Positions 36,609 to 45,868 of a DNA stretch of 64,000 nt are shown here, piece by piece. The notes under the pieces were generated by a model. It had not been told where the DNA came from and did no database searches. It was given only the letters and a program-made list of their open reading frames with translations. A program made the translations under genes and the position numbers. Source of the stretch: Thauera sp. GDN1 (GTDB lineage Bacteria > Pseudomonadota > Gammaproteobacteria > Burkholderiales > Rhodocyclaceae); the NCBI RefSeq assembly GCF_029223545.1, contig NZ_CP097870.1:1612001-1676000 (forward strand). Direction: 5' to 3'. Position 1 is the stretch's first letter. Each line of letters begins with the position of its first letter.

Positions 36609-38327
36609 CTATTTTTTCCACCAACCGTTGCCGCCGGAATAAGTGAAGCCTTGCCCAAGCAGGAGGCGGTTGAGAGCCAGGTCTTTGGAGTCTGCCCTGA
36701 CCCAAAGACATCCCCCTCTGGGCCGAAGATCTTCAATTTTCATTCCAAAGCTTTCGAGCCTCGACATCAGTGCGGCAAAAAATGGATCTTCCTCGGTGTC
36801 GTGCGCGGCCCCGGCAGCTGTGTCGCGTTGCGTACTCGGGCTTTTCTTTTTCGATTCCATCGGGCGACCCGCCAGGGATTCCGTTCTCCGAACGGTCGAC
36901 TTGGGTGGGGGTGACCCTGGCCACCAGCCGATGCGGGGACAGATCACATTACAGAAGGTCTTTTCCCAGGGAAGCGGATAGTGACGCATCTGCTCACCGC
37001 CCATCGACTGGAGGCGATGAACAGCGAGCTGCACGCTGGCGCCCGGGGTCAGTGGCTCCCGCCACCGATCGGCGTGGATGAGGTAGGCGGCACGGCCTTT
37101 CTGGCCAAACTCGATCAGGTAGAACGGGCCGATACGCATGATGAATGCGTTGTTCGTATAGCTCGAGCCGGCGAACTTCAGAATGCGCTCACGTCCGATC
37201 CGCTGACGCAGCTTCAAATACTTGGGGTCGCGGCTGTCGTGTGCATACGAGCCCATTGCAAACCAGATGTCGCTGATGACGGGCACGAACTGCGGCCAGA
37301 AGCGCATGCGGGACAGGTCTGCGACGCCATCGTCGGCAAGGAGCTGAAAGAAGTCCTGGATGAGCCCGGTCTTGGTCCAGCCGTCGATCAGACGCAGGGC
37401 ATCCTCATCTCCAACGTACGCGTCCCATGCGGTACGGTTCAACCACGGCTTGCCAAAACAATGCAGTGCCTGGTCGAGCAGCGCCTCGTGTTGAGGATGG
37501 TCGCTACATCTTGCGTACCGACGGAGCAGGCTTGCTGTTCCGGTCTTGCGCAGCTCATCGCCCAGGGGGACGCGCTTACCCTCGAGGGCATGCAGCGCGA
37601 GATCGAGCTCTTGTCGGAAAGCGATATCCGCTCGAATGTCAGCCACCGCCTGGACGTGTGCCAGGACGGCCTCCTTCCAGACCCAGGATGCGCTGGAAAT
37701 GGCCAAGCCTTGTGCAAGCTCCTCCAGCTCATCCCATTTGCCTTGTCTCAGTCCCTCGGCGTAACGCCTGCACGGGTTGGGCTTTAGCAGGTTCTCGTGG
37801 GCTTTAAGGACAAGAATCCAGCTGGCAACGGGCTCGACGGTTAGGATCAGTCGAAGCTGCTTTCGAAGGTAGTTCTGTAAATGTTCCCAGTTTCGCTTCT
37901 CGACATCCGTGCTGCTGTCGTCGGCCGGGAAGTTGAGGTAACTGTTGAGAAGCCCCTGGTAGCACTTCCGGAACTTGCGCGGTTCCTTCGTGACGCCATG
38001 CACTTCGTCGATCAGGGCAGGGTAGAGCTTCTCGTCGCCAAGCAGCGTGCTCTCGTCCTTGCCCTGCCTGAGAGTGAGACCGTAGCAGGTGTATTTCAGA
38101 TCACGGAACGACTCGAGTTCTCCCGTGCGTCGGAACGCCCACACTGATGCCGCGATCGACTTCTCCGAGACGCTTGCCTCAGCAGAGTCGAAGCGCTTCT
38201 TCACCTCTTTCAGCGCCTGGTGCATGACCTCCGGTGCGCCCCAGACCGGCGCCACGAAACTGTCGTGCAGCGCACCACGGAGGCTATTGCGAAGATCCAG
38301 AACCGGGTCTTTCAGTCCAGCGGGCAT
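36609..38327 (-). CDS. zorC: Zorya effector ZorC (EH_Signature protein)
   Basis: A 572-residue EH-signature-domain protein, the third gene of type I Zorya. Recognisable segments include VWAFRRTGELESFRDLKYTC, GDEDALRLIDGWTKTG and SDIWFAMGSYAHDSRDPKYL, and the C-terminal block RPRGGCLWVRADSKDLALNR. Homologues bind DNA and work with ZorD downstream of the ZorAB motor. It overlaps zorB by 16 bases and is followed after 5 bases by zorD, so the four genes form a single transcript. Confidence 0.88.
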   Translation of the reverse strand: MPAGLKDPVLDLRNSLRGALHDSFVAPVWGAPEVMHQALKEVKKRFDSAEASVSEKSIAASVWAFRRTGELESFRDLKYTCYGLTLRQGKDESTLLGDEKLYPALIDEVHGVTKEPRKFRKCYQGLLNSYLNFPADDSSTDVEKRNWEHLQNYLRKQLRLILTVEPVASWILVLKAHENLLKPNPCRRYAEGLRQGKWDELEELAQGLAISSASWVWKEAVLAHVQAVADIRADIAFRQELDLALHALEGKRVPLGDELRKTGTASLLRRYARCSDHPQHEALLDQALHCFGKPWLNRTAWDAYVGDEDALRLIDGWTKTGLIQDFFQLLADDGVADLSRMRFWPQFVPVISDIWFAMGSYAHDSRDPKYLKLRQRIGRERILKFAGSSYTNNAFIMRIGPFYLIEFGQKGRAAYLIHADRWREPLTPGASVQLAVHRLQSMGGEQMRHYPLPWEKTFCNVICPRIGWWPGSPPPKSTVRRTESLAGRPMESKKKSPSTQRDTAAGAAHDTEEDPFFAALMSRLESFGMKIEDLRPRGGCLWVRADSKDLALNRLLLGQGFTYSGGNGWWKK

Positions 38328-39025
38328 CGCGGGTTCTCGTCCAGCGGTTGTTCACGAGGCGTTGGGCGCAGCTCTTCCAGATCGAGAAACTCCAGCTTCA
38401 TCTCGATTCGCCGGCTTTCCTCGAGCGTGTCCTTCAGAGCATTGAACGATGAGCCACCCACCAGGAAGAGCTCGCGAATCTTGATTCGATCGGTGTCGGA
38501 GAGCGGGGGCTCATCGTTCTCTGGCTTGCCGAGCAGAACGCAGAGCACGCGCTGGGATCGCTGCATGCTGAGGTTGAGGTTGTGCAGATAGGTGCCGCGC
38601 TGATCCGCGAATCCCTCCACCACGACGCGCTTGATCCACCTTTCACCCAGCGGGTCGCGAGCGACCTCGAGGACGCGCGGCACCAAGGCTCGCAACAGTT
38701 TGGCTTGTTCCGCCAGCAGGCGATGGCTGTTCGTGTCGAAGCGGGCTCGATCGCCGAAATCCACCGATCGTCCTCGAACCGTCACGCCCGGGAAATCCCT
38801 CACCACCTCCCTGATCCGTTCCATCAGGGCGTCGATGTCTGCCTCTCGTTGCGCTTTGGCACGCTCGGCCTCGGAGATCTCGTTCGTGATGGCCAGCAGG
38901 GCTACGGTCATGGCCACCAGAAACAGCACCATGAGCGCCGACATCAAGTCCGAGAAGGAGATCCAGAAGGGTTTCTCGCCTTCCTCCCGGTGCCTCTGCC
39001 GCGAGGCGGTGCGCATTCCGAGCAT
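38312..39025 (-). CDS. zorB: Zorya ZorB (MotB/OmpA-like stator subunit)
   Basis: A 237-residue inner-membrane protein with one N-terminal helix, SDLMSALMVLFLVAMTVALL. Asp26 at its start (FWISFSDLM) corresponds to the ion-carrying Asp of MotB-type stators; E. coli ZorB has its key Asp at the same number as I recall. A helical linker and a C-terminal OmpA-like peptidoglycan-binding domain follow (VVVEGFADQRGTYLHNLNLS, then MQRSQRVLCVLLGKP). With ZorA it forms the proton-driven phage-sensing motor. Seven bases separate it from zorA. Confidence 0.92.
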   Translation of the reverse strand: MLGMRTASRQRHREEGEKPFWISFSDLMSALMVLFLVAMTVALLAITNEISEAERAKAQREADIDALMERIREVVRDFPGVTVRGRSVDFGDRARFDTNSHRLLAEQAKLLRALVPRVLEVARDPLGERWIKRVVVEGFADQRGTYLHNLNLSMQRSQRVLCVLLGKPENDEPPLSDTDRIKIRELFLVGGSSFNALKDTLEESRRIEMKLEFLDLEELRPTPREQPLDENPRCPLD

Positions 39026-39031
39026 GGTGGC

Positions 39032-41203
39032 TTACCCCCGCGCCGGAACCATATCGAGCGTGTCGCTCAAGTCGTGAATCGCGCCGCTCAACAGGCCGAC
39101 GGCCTTCCCGAGCTCCAAGTGGAAATCCTTATTCCCCTCGCGTAGGGTGCTCTTGACGGAATCAGCAAACGACCGGTGCGCCTCCTCGAGCACTGCGTTA
39201 ACGCTTTCGAGGTAGTGCTCAGCCTGCTCCTGGACATTCGCGATCTTCTGGCTCGCGGCTTCCAGTCTGCTCACAAGTTCCGAGGTCATCCTCGCGTCGC
39301 GGCTGGCGTTTTCCACGGTTGCTCGAAGGTCATCGACCATGCTGGCAAACGCCTCCTGGGCCGCCTGGTGGCCGTCGAGCGCTTGATTGCTGAGCGCAAC
39401 CACCGCCTGCAGCTTCTGTGCAGAATCCGACAACAGGCGTCCTGTTTCCCCGATGGTGCCTGCGGTCGCCGAAAAATCGTTGAGCGCGCCACTGAAGCGA
39501 GTCGAAGCCGCATTCAGCGTGTCCGCGCCACGGCTCATCTGAGTGATGTGCTCCTTGCTGCTCGTGGCCAGGTCTGCAATCGCGCCGCGCATTGCGGTGG
39601 TCGCAGCCTCGACACTCGACAGCAGGGTTTGGGTCTGCTCTGCCAGTCTGGATACGGCCGCCTGTGCTTCCTTCGCAAAGTTGGCACTCGCTTCCTGCTG
39701 TGCCTCAACCGCAGATGCGTTGCGAGCATCGAGCGAGCCGAGCAATTGACCCGTCTGGTCACCCAGCGCAGTCAACATGCCTTGCAGTTTGCTGGCCGTC
39801 TTGTCCTGGGAGTAGGTGACGGTCCGTTCCATGCCCTCCAGGAACTCACCCATGCGGGAAGCGAGCTGGGTGAGTTGCTCGCCCTGCTGCATGCGGTTCT
39901 GATCAGCATTCTCCTGGAGCTGCGTCACCACGGAATTCACGCTCTGGCCCAGCTCGGCGAGCATCGATTGCATCTTCGCCGCCGACTCGGACTGGGAGCT
40001 CTCCTGGCTGGCGCGCAGCTGCTCGACGAACTCGGCCATGCGGTCGTTCATGGCCTGCTGGCGAGCTTCCATGGCGGCCATCATCGCTTCCAGCCGCTGA
40101 TGCATGGCCTCGGTTGCGCCTTGGCCCGCACTTTCGATACCGGAAGCCAACTGGTCGAACTTGCCCGCTGCGGCCTGGATCGCCGCTGAAGTCTGGACCA
40201 GTGCGTCGTTCATGCCGCGCATCTGGGCGCCGAACATGTCATCGATCTTGGCAGTGAAACTCGACAGCACGTCGGTGAGCAGGGAATTGATGGCCGTACC
40301 CTGGTCGCGGGCGACGGTATTCATCCCGGCGCTGAGCTGCTGCATCGGCTCCTTCAGGCTCTCGTTGATCGCGCCGACGACGGCGGTGGAAAGCTGCTGA
40401 TTGTGCGAGCCGGCCGCCTGTATCTGCATCTCGGTCAGCTCGGTCAGGATCTGCTTGAGATCGGTGACCAACGAATCCTTCATCTGCGCGGATTGCGTTG
40501 CAGACTCTTCTGCTGCGCTAACCAGACGTGCCAGGTACTCCTCACCGGCGCCGGCATCGAAGAGGCTGTCCACGCCCTGACAGATACCCTCCACCTGCCG
40601 GTAGCACAGCGTGACGATGGACTTCTCCAGCCAGGTCGTCAGCATTGCCAGCGCGATTGCACTACCGGACAGAATGAAGGCTTGGCCAACGCTCTGGACC
40701 AGCGTCGCCAGGCTCGATCGAACGACGTTGGGGTTCTCGCTGATCTGGAAATCCATCAGACCGAAGATCAGCCCTGAGAACGTGCCGATGATCCCGATGC
40801 CGGTGAGAATGCCGGGCAGGTGCTTGTAGAACTCCGTCTTCAGTGGTGTTTCGACAAGGGCCTGTTCGGTAAAGAACACATCCGCAAGCGAGGTCGACCG
40901 CCAGCGCACCACCTGTTCCTGCCCGTATTCGTCGACCTGCTTCTGCGGATGGAGCGTCTCCCTGAATTCGGCCCAGCAATGCTGCAATCGAGGGGTCCGC
41001 ATCGCATCCGCTGCGATTTTGTCGAGATCGGTGATTGTCTCGCTGTTTGCCGGGCGGAGCCTCTTCAAGGCTCTTGCTGCGCCCCTCAGTCGCAACCACA
41101 GGAGCAACCCGGGGAGCAGAAACCGCAACACGAAAACAAGGCCGCAAAGGGCCAGAATCACGATGAAGGCATCGTGCAGATACGTCTTCAGCAACTCGAG
41201 CAT
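39032..41203 (-). CDS. zorA: Zorya ZorA (MotA-like channel with long cytosolic tail)
   Basis: A 723-residue protein. The first 200 residues hold MotA/TolQ/ExbB-type helices (FIVILALCGLVFVLRFLLPG, ILTGIGIIGTFSGLIFGLMD, FILSGSAIALAMLTTWLEKS). The rest is a long coiled-coil tail rich in Ala, Gln and Glu with repeated heptads (MAAMEARQQAMNDRMAEFVE and similar). A tail of this kind is the hallmark of ZorA, needed to signal from motor to effector. First gene of the operon; divergent from a WYL regulator, with palindromes in the 149-base gap. Confidence 0.92.
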   Translation of the reverse strand: MLELLKTYLHDAFIVILALCGLVFVLRFLLPGLLLWLRLRGAARALKRLRPANSETITDLDKIAADAMRTPRLQHCWAEFRETLHPQKQVDEYGQEQVVRWRSTSLADVFFTEQALVETPLKTEFYKHLPGILTGIGIIGTFSGLIFGLMDFQISENPNVVRSSLATLVQSVGQAFILSGSAIALAMLTTWLEKSIVTLCYRQVEGICQGVDSLFDAGAGEEYLARLVSAAEESATQSAQMKDSLVTDLKQILTELTEMQIQAAGSHNQQLSTAVVGAINESLKEPMQQLSAGMNTVARDQGTAINSLLTDVLSSFTAKIDDMFGAQMRGMNDALVQTSAAIQAAAGKFDQLASGIESAGQGATEAMHQRLEAMMAAMEARQQAMNDRMAEFVEQLRASQESSQSESAAKMQSMLAELGQSVNSVVTQLQENADQNRMQQGEQLTQLASRMGEFLEGMERTVTYSQDKTASKLQGMLTALGDQTGQLLGSLDARNASAVEAQQEASANFAKEAQAAVSRLAEQTQTLLSSVEAATTAMRGAIADLATSSKEHITQMSRGADTLNAASTRFSGALNDFSATAGTIGETGRLLSDSAQKLQAVVALSNQALDGHQAAQEAFASMVDDLRATVENASRDARMTSELVSRLEAASQKIANVQEQAEHYLESVNAVLEEAHRSFADSVKSTLREGNKDFHLELGKAVGLLSGAIHDLSDTLDMVPARG

Positions 41204-41270
41204 GGAGCGTCCAATCGGGCTTGTTGTTGTTGGCGGATTCTTTGCGATTACTCATCTCGCGTGATCCACT

Positions 41271-41294
41271 GCATAGTATGCATCAAAATGATGC
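41271..41294. promoter_or_regulatory. Overlapping palindromes in the zorA / WYL-regulator promoter region
   Basis: GCATAGTATGC (41271-41281) is a perfect 5+1+5 palindrome, and it overlaps GCATCAAAATGATGC (41280-41294), a perfect 6+3+6 palindrome. They lie midway between zorA and the divergent WYL regulator. CapW/BrxR-type regulators bind inverted repeats in this position, so these are candidate operators for the Zorya operon. Confidence 0.6.
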
Positions 41295-41352
41295 TCACCC
41301 TCGGGCGACGCTGGTACCATCCATGACAAAGTTCTCACCCGAAGGCGATCCG

Positions 41353-42219
41353 ATGCCGCTTGTCTTGTCACATTCCCAACGCGAACGCCTCGCCTATCTT
41401 GAGCTGAAGGCGTTCTTCATCGGTGAACTGCGCCGAGGCGACCTCGAGGCGCGGTTCTCGATCAAGCCTGCGGCGGCAACGCGCGACCTGAATGCCTACC
41501 GCGAACGTGCGCCTCACAATCTCGCGTACGACCGCTACGTCAAGGCTTATGTCCCGACCTCGCACTTCTGTCCCGTCTTCCCGTTCTCTGCAGAACGCGT
41601 GCTTTCCTGGCTGCTCTATGGCTTCGGTGACGGGCAGGGGCCGACCGTGTCGCGCACGATTCCGTGCGAAGGGGCAGGGGAGCTTGTGCAGCCGGATTTC
41701 GGCCAGCTCGGTGAGATCACGCGTGCCATCCACACCGGCCGCGCGTTGCAGATTCACTACCTGTCGCTCAGCTCCGGCGCCGCGAAGCGGGTCATCGTTC
41801 CCGTTGCTCTCGCTGATAACGGCCTGCGCTGGCATGTCCGCGCGTACGACCGCCAGCGCAAGCGTTTCTCGGATTTCGTGCTGACGCGCATTACCAAGGT
41901 GAGGCCGCTCGACGAGGCTGCCGAGGCACACGAACGCATCGAAGCCGATGAGCAATGGAACCGGCGTATCGATCTGCGCCTCGTGCCGCACCCCGGTTTG
42001 AAGCATCCCGAGGCGGTCATCGCCGACTACGGGATGCGCGACGGATCTCTCACCCTCAACGTCTCGGCGGCGCTCGCCGGATATGCACTGCAGCGTTGGG
42101 CGGTCGACTGTTCGTCGGCTCACAAACTCGACTGTGCGCGGCACCATCTGCGGCTTGCGGACCCTGCTGTCCTGGCTGGCGTCGAGAGTGCGGTGATGGC
42201 ACCCGGTTTCGGATCCTGA
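41353..42219 (+). CDS. BrxR/CapW-like WYL-domain regulator
   Basis: A 288-residue regulator with an N-terminal winged helix (SHSQRERLAYLELKAFFIGE, LRRGDLEARFSIKPAAATRD) and a WYL ligand-binding domain (ITRAIHTGRALQIHYLSLSS, ADNGLRWHVRAYDRQRKRFS, FVLTRITKVRPL) plus the C-terminal WCX extension. This matches the BrxR/CapW group that represses defence operons and may be relieved by infection signals. The start at 41353 is chosen for the GAAGG 7 bases upstream. Earlier ATGs at 41323 and 41278 are possible, but the latter falls within the palindromes. Divergent from zorA. Confidence 0.87.
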   Translation: MPLVLSHSQRERLAYLELKAFFIGELRRGDLEARFSIKPAAATRDLNAYRERAPHNLAYDRYVKAYVPTSHFCPVFPFSAERVLSWLLYGFGDGQGPTVSRTIPCEGAGELVQPDFGQLGEITRAIHTGRALQIHYLSLSSGAAKRVIVPVALADNGLRWHVRAYDRQRKRFSDFVLTRITKVRPLDEAAEAHERIEADEQWNRRIDLRLVPHPGLKHPEAVIADYGMRDGSLTLNVSAALAGYALQRWAVDCSSAHKLDCARHHLRLADPAVLAGVESAVMAPGFGS

Positions 42220-42285
42220 GCAAGTCGGCGTACCGGACGAAAACGTACACATCCACGGCCAGACGCAAGAAGAACAAGGAATGCG

Positions 42286-42479
42286 ATGGAACTCATCGAC
42301 AACATAAGTCGCCTGTTCGAGGACGATCTGACACAGACCCCGAGGCCGGGGCGAAACTCAAGGTTGCGGACTCGTGCTTCTCCATGCACACCTACGAGGC
42401 GCTCAAGGCGGGGTCTTTGCCGATTGAGTAGCTCAACTTCGTCTTCACATCGTGCTCCTTCAGCGCCAACGGAGTCACT
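42286..42479 (+). pseudogene. N-terminal remnant of a PLD/SNF2-type helicase
   Basis: The ATG at 42286 starts MELIDNISRLFEDDL, the N-terminus I recognise from large defence-associated helicases with an N-terminal PLD-like domain. Homology then jumps frame at about 42340 to read GAKLKVADSCFSMHTYEALK, meets an in-frame TAG at 42429-42431, and continues LNFVFTSCSFSANGV to about 42475. The remaining ~900 residues are missing. It is a dead fragment marking a deletion junction in the island. Confidence 0.7.
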
Positions 42480-43176
42480 GGTCGGTTACCGAGTGACCGA
42501 CGATTTTCGGCCCCTGTTCGAGCACTCCGTGGAGCGGGCGCTTTCCGCCCTTGCCAAGGGCCTTGGGGACGGGCAGGGAGGAGCCCCGAGCTGTCTGGTT
42601 CCCTGCGAGTATCCCGCCCCGATGAACCGGCCCGCCATCGAGGTCCTGGCAGCGGTTACACGAGCGATCAGCGGACAGCGCGTCCTCTCGATTTCCGACG
42701 TGTCGTCGACGAGCGGGGCGACCGAGCGGGAGATCGTGCCTCTCGCGCTCACCGACAACGGCCTGTGCTGGCACGTTCGGGCCTTCGACCGCAGATCCCC
42801 CTCGATCCGGGACTTCGTGCTGACTCGCGTCCGCTCCGTTCGCTTCCTCCCGGATGCTCCGCTGCCTGAGGAGAGTTTCGCCAACGATCTCCAGTGGTCT
42901 CGCGAGGTGGAGATGGAGCTCGTTCCGCATCCCGCACTTCCGTGCCCGGAACTTGCCGCTCTGGACTATCCGATGACGGACGGGGTTCGGCGAATTCGAG
43001 CCAAGGCCGCGCTGGCGGGCTACGTCCTGAGAAGATTGAGCGTCGACTGCTCCGAGGCCCATTCCCTGCGCGGAACCGGGTATCGCAGATGGCTGCGGAA
43101 TCGCGCGGCGCTGGAGCGCGCGGACAGTGCGTCCATCGCCCCGGGCTATCTTCCGAAGGATGCTGGCCGTGGATAG
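42480..43176 (+). pseudogene. WYL regulator fragment lacking its DNA-binding domain
   Basis: From about 42480 the open frame reads VGYRVTDDFRPLFEHSVERA and then a complete WYL core (VTRAISGQRVLSISDVSSTS, LTDNGLCWHVRAFDRRS, FVLTRVRSVRFLPD) homologous to the Zorya-linked regulator upstream. The N-terminal winged helix is absent: the frame is fused to the helicase remnant instead, so an ORF from 42286 still runs through without a stop. It ends 4 bases before the Mza operon and may once have been its regulator. A WYL-only product could still be made. Confidence 0.7.
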
Positions 43177-43180
43177 CCCC

Positions 43181-45868
43181 ATGAGGAAGCTCAACCCGCT
43201 CCTTCGTCTCGCGGCCATCTCGGGCGTTGAGACGGCGATCAAGCTGCACATTCGGCGGGGCGACGATCTCGACGGGCGGGACGGGTCAGGCGCGACGCCT
43301 CTGATCCTGGCGGCCGGCAGGCGGAGAAGGGGAGCGGTCAGGTTGCTCCTGGACGCCGGGGCAAACCCGACGTTGGCCGACCAGAGCGGAATGGACGCGC
43401 TGGCTCACGCCGTCAAAGGCGGGTGCCCCGAGACCATCGCTGTTCTGACCGAGGCCATGGCGCGTCTCGCCGCGCCCGAACCTTCGAACGAACCTGTCGA
43501 TGAGATCGCCGAGCTGACCGTAGATGAGGTCGAGGGCGTGCGGGACGTCGAGCCGGAGCCCACGCATCAGACGGTCGAAACGCTCGGTACCGAAGCCCCG
43601 TCCGTATCGGAAGACACTATTGAGGTCGTTTCGCCGGTCGACGATGAGCAGCCGCCTAAGCTGATCGTGGAATCACCCCCCGTTCCGTTCGAAATTTCGG
43701 GCGCCACGACCACCGAAGTCGTGTCCGCGAACGAACCGGCCATCCTCGCGCTGGACGACGAGCCGCTGAACGACCTCTTCGCCGACGACTGGGAGGCGGA
43801 AGAGGAGATTTCGGCCCCTGAGGGCGACGAGACTGTCGCGGAGGCGGCTAGACAGGTTCACGAGGCCATCGGGCGCCACAAAGTCGTGGACAGCGATGAG
43901 GACTGGGGAGACGTCGATCTTCACCTGCCTGTCAGAGCCGCTCCGCTCGCTCGCGACGAGGGCGGCGGGGCCGTCAGAGACCTTCTTCTCGTCGCGCTGC
44001 GCGAGGGAATGGTCTCGGAGGGCCAGCTGATCGAAGTCTGCTCGAACGCCGACGGCAGTCGCAACGAGGAGGCTGAGAGGCTTCTCGCCCTCGTGGCAGG
44101 AGAGCTCGGGGCGACTGTTGTCGAATGGACGGGCTCGGACGAACCCTTCCTGTCGGAACCCTCCATGGAGGAGGAGCGCCTTCTGACGGAGGCCGCCGAA
44201 TTCGCCGAGGAGCTCGCCTCGGGGCGCAACGACCCGTTCAGGTTCTACGCGAAGGATATTCGCGGAGATCTTCTCGAGGCCGAGGAGGAAATCGCCCTAG
44301 GAAGAGAGATGGAGGAGGCTGGTCGAGCGGCGCTTTCCGCTCTCGCCTCATGGCCCGAGGGCCTGTCCGCCGTGTTCGACGCCGCCGCTCGTGTCGCGGC
44401 AGGAGAGGCCGAAGCCGAGTCCTTCAGCGCGGGACCAGAGCCGTCGTCTGACGAGGAACCGTTCTCGCGCTCGCTCGGAACGGGTGACGACGAGGATGAC
44501 GAATCCGAACTCGACAAGGAGGCCGCCTTCTTTGTGAACGCCGTCGCCGCCGTGGAAGCTGCCCGAGGCGACGCTCGCAGGGCCACTGAGGCCTTGGATG
44601 AGGCTAGGCTGACGCGCGGCTTCCTAATGGAACTGGCCGACAAGGCCGGCGCAGACCAGGCAGGGTGCGACTTCGTCGAGGCTCTCGATCGTCAGGCGAA
44701 GGCGCGGGAGCGCATGATTCTCTGCAACCTCCGGCTCGCTCTGTCCATCGCCAAGAAACATCTCTGGTCGGGCATTCCTTTCGACGATCTCGTTCAGGAG
44801 GCCAATATCGGTTTGATGAAGGCTGTCGAGCGCTACGATTGGCGCAGGGGTTTCCGGTTCTCCACCTACGCGACCTGGTGGATTCGGCAGCGGGTCTTAA
44901 GATCGATCGCTGATACGGGCCGAGTAGTCAGGGCCCCGACCCACATTCAGGATACGGCGCGAAAGGTCCTGCGTGAGCGGGAGTTGGCAGAGGCCCGTTT
45001 AGGTCGTCCAGAGTTGGAGTCTGAGACCGCGCGACGCATCGGCATGCCCCTTGCCAAGACCCGGATGCTTCTCGCCATGTTCGAGGACGTGGCCTCCTTG
45101 GACGAAGTCGACCCTGACTCGGGCCTGTCGAGAGCGGACGGTCTCCTCGGCGAAAAGATTTGGGACCCAGCCGAGGTCGCCGAGATAGCGTCGCTGCGTA
45201 GGACCCTCCTCGGAATGCTGGCGGACCTAGACGAGCGCAGTCGGGAGGTCATTTTTTTGCGCTTCGGTCTCACGGACGACGATGCGATGACTCTCGAGGA
45301 GGTCGGGCAGCATTTCGGAGTGACGCGCGAGCGTATTCGCCAGATCGAATCCAAGGCGATGCGCAGACTATCTAATCGGGACAGGCGAGAGATCCTGTGG
45401 CACTTCATGGGCGAAAGGTATGCGCCCACGTCGCGGTCCTTGCAGGCCGAGAAGGGGAGCAACAAAGCAGTCACATCATATTTGGCTGACGATTCTTCCA
45501 CGTCTTGCGGGCAGTCGCCGGTCGCTCGTGAGTATCTGATTTGCCGTGAAACATCTGCTGACGAGGAGCCCGGGCCGAAACTCGATGCCAGGGCGTTCGT
45601 GGAAGTAACGCCCGTCCGGAGCTTGAATGGGGCGCTCTCTCAAGTAGCTGAGCCAAATTCGAAGATACTGATCTCCCATGACGATCCGGCTTCGATACTC
45701 GCAGATGAGGCGCGGGCGCTCGGTCTCCAGGTTGACGACCGCCGAGCGCATGGCGGCGAGTTGAGGATCGTTTCCCCGTACCGTGCTCCTGCCAAGGTCA
45801 GAGGCTTTGGGCGCAAGTTGCTCGCCTCCGGTTTTCGCAAGCTTCAGGGGGACGTGTTCGCAAAATGA
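43181..45868 (+). CDS. mzaA: Mza-type sigma-70-like protein with N-terminal ankyrin repeats (MzaA)
   Basis: An 895-residue protein with an unusual architecture. Residues about 1-95 are ankyrin-like (DGRDGSGATPLILAAGRRRR, RLLLDAGANPTLADQSGMDA). An acidic, low-complexity linker follows (100-330), then sigma-70 region 2 (LVQEANIGLMKAVERYDWRR, FSTYATWWIRQRVLRSIA), region 3, region 4 (MTLEEVGQHFGVTRERIRQI) and a 150-residue C-terminal extension ending FRKLQGDVFAK. It heads an operon in which every following junction overlaps or is within 5 bases. The layout matches the MutL/Z1/AIPR (Mza) defence systems, whose first gene is a sigma-like factor as I recall. ATG 43160 is an alternative start. Confidence 0.82.
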   Translation: MRKLNPLLRLAAISGVETAIKLHIRRGDDLDGRDGSGATPLILAAGRRRRGAVRLLLDAGANPTLADQSGMDALAHAVKGGCPETIAVLTEAMARLAAPEPSNEPVDEIAELTVDEVEGVRDVEPEPTHQTVETLGTEAPSVSEDTIEVVSPVDDEQPPKLIVESPPVPFEISGATTTEVVSANEPAILALDDEPLNDLFADDWEAEEEISAPEGDETVAEAARQVHEAIGRHKVVDSDEDWGDVDLHLPVRAAPLARDEGGGAVRDLLLVALREGMVSEGQLIEVCSNADGSRNEEAERLLALVAGELGATVVEWTGSDEPFLSEPSMEEERLLTEAAEFAEELASGRNDPFRFYAKDIRGDLLEAEEEIALGREMEEAGRAALSALASWPEGLSAVFDAAARVAAGEAEAESFSAGPEPSSDEEPFSRSLGTGDDEDDESELDKEAAFFVNAVAAVEAARGDARRATEALDEARLTRGFLMELADKAGADQAGCDFVEALDRQAKARERMILCNLRLALSIAKKHLWSGIPFDDLVQEANIGLMKAVERYDWRRGFRFSTYATWWIRQRVLRSIADTGRVVRAPTHIQDTARKVLRERELAEARLGRPELESETARRIGMPLAKTRMLLAMFEDVASLDEVDPDSGLSRADGLLGEKIWDPAEVAEIASLRRTLLGMLADLDERSREVIFLRFGLTDDDAMTLEEVGQHFGVTRERIRQIESKAMRRLSNRDRREILWHFMGERYAPTSRSLQAEKGSNKAVTSYLADDSSTSCGQSPVAREYLICRETSADEEPGPKLDARAFVEVTPVRSLNGALSQVAEPNSKILISHDDPASILADEARALGLQVDDRRAHGGELRIVSPYRAPAKVRGFGRKLLASGFRKLQGDVFAK

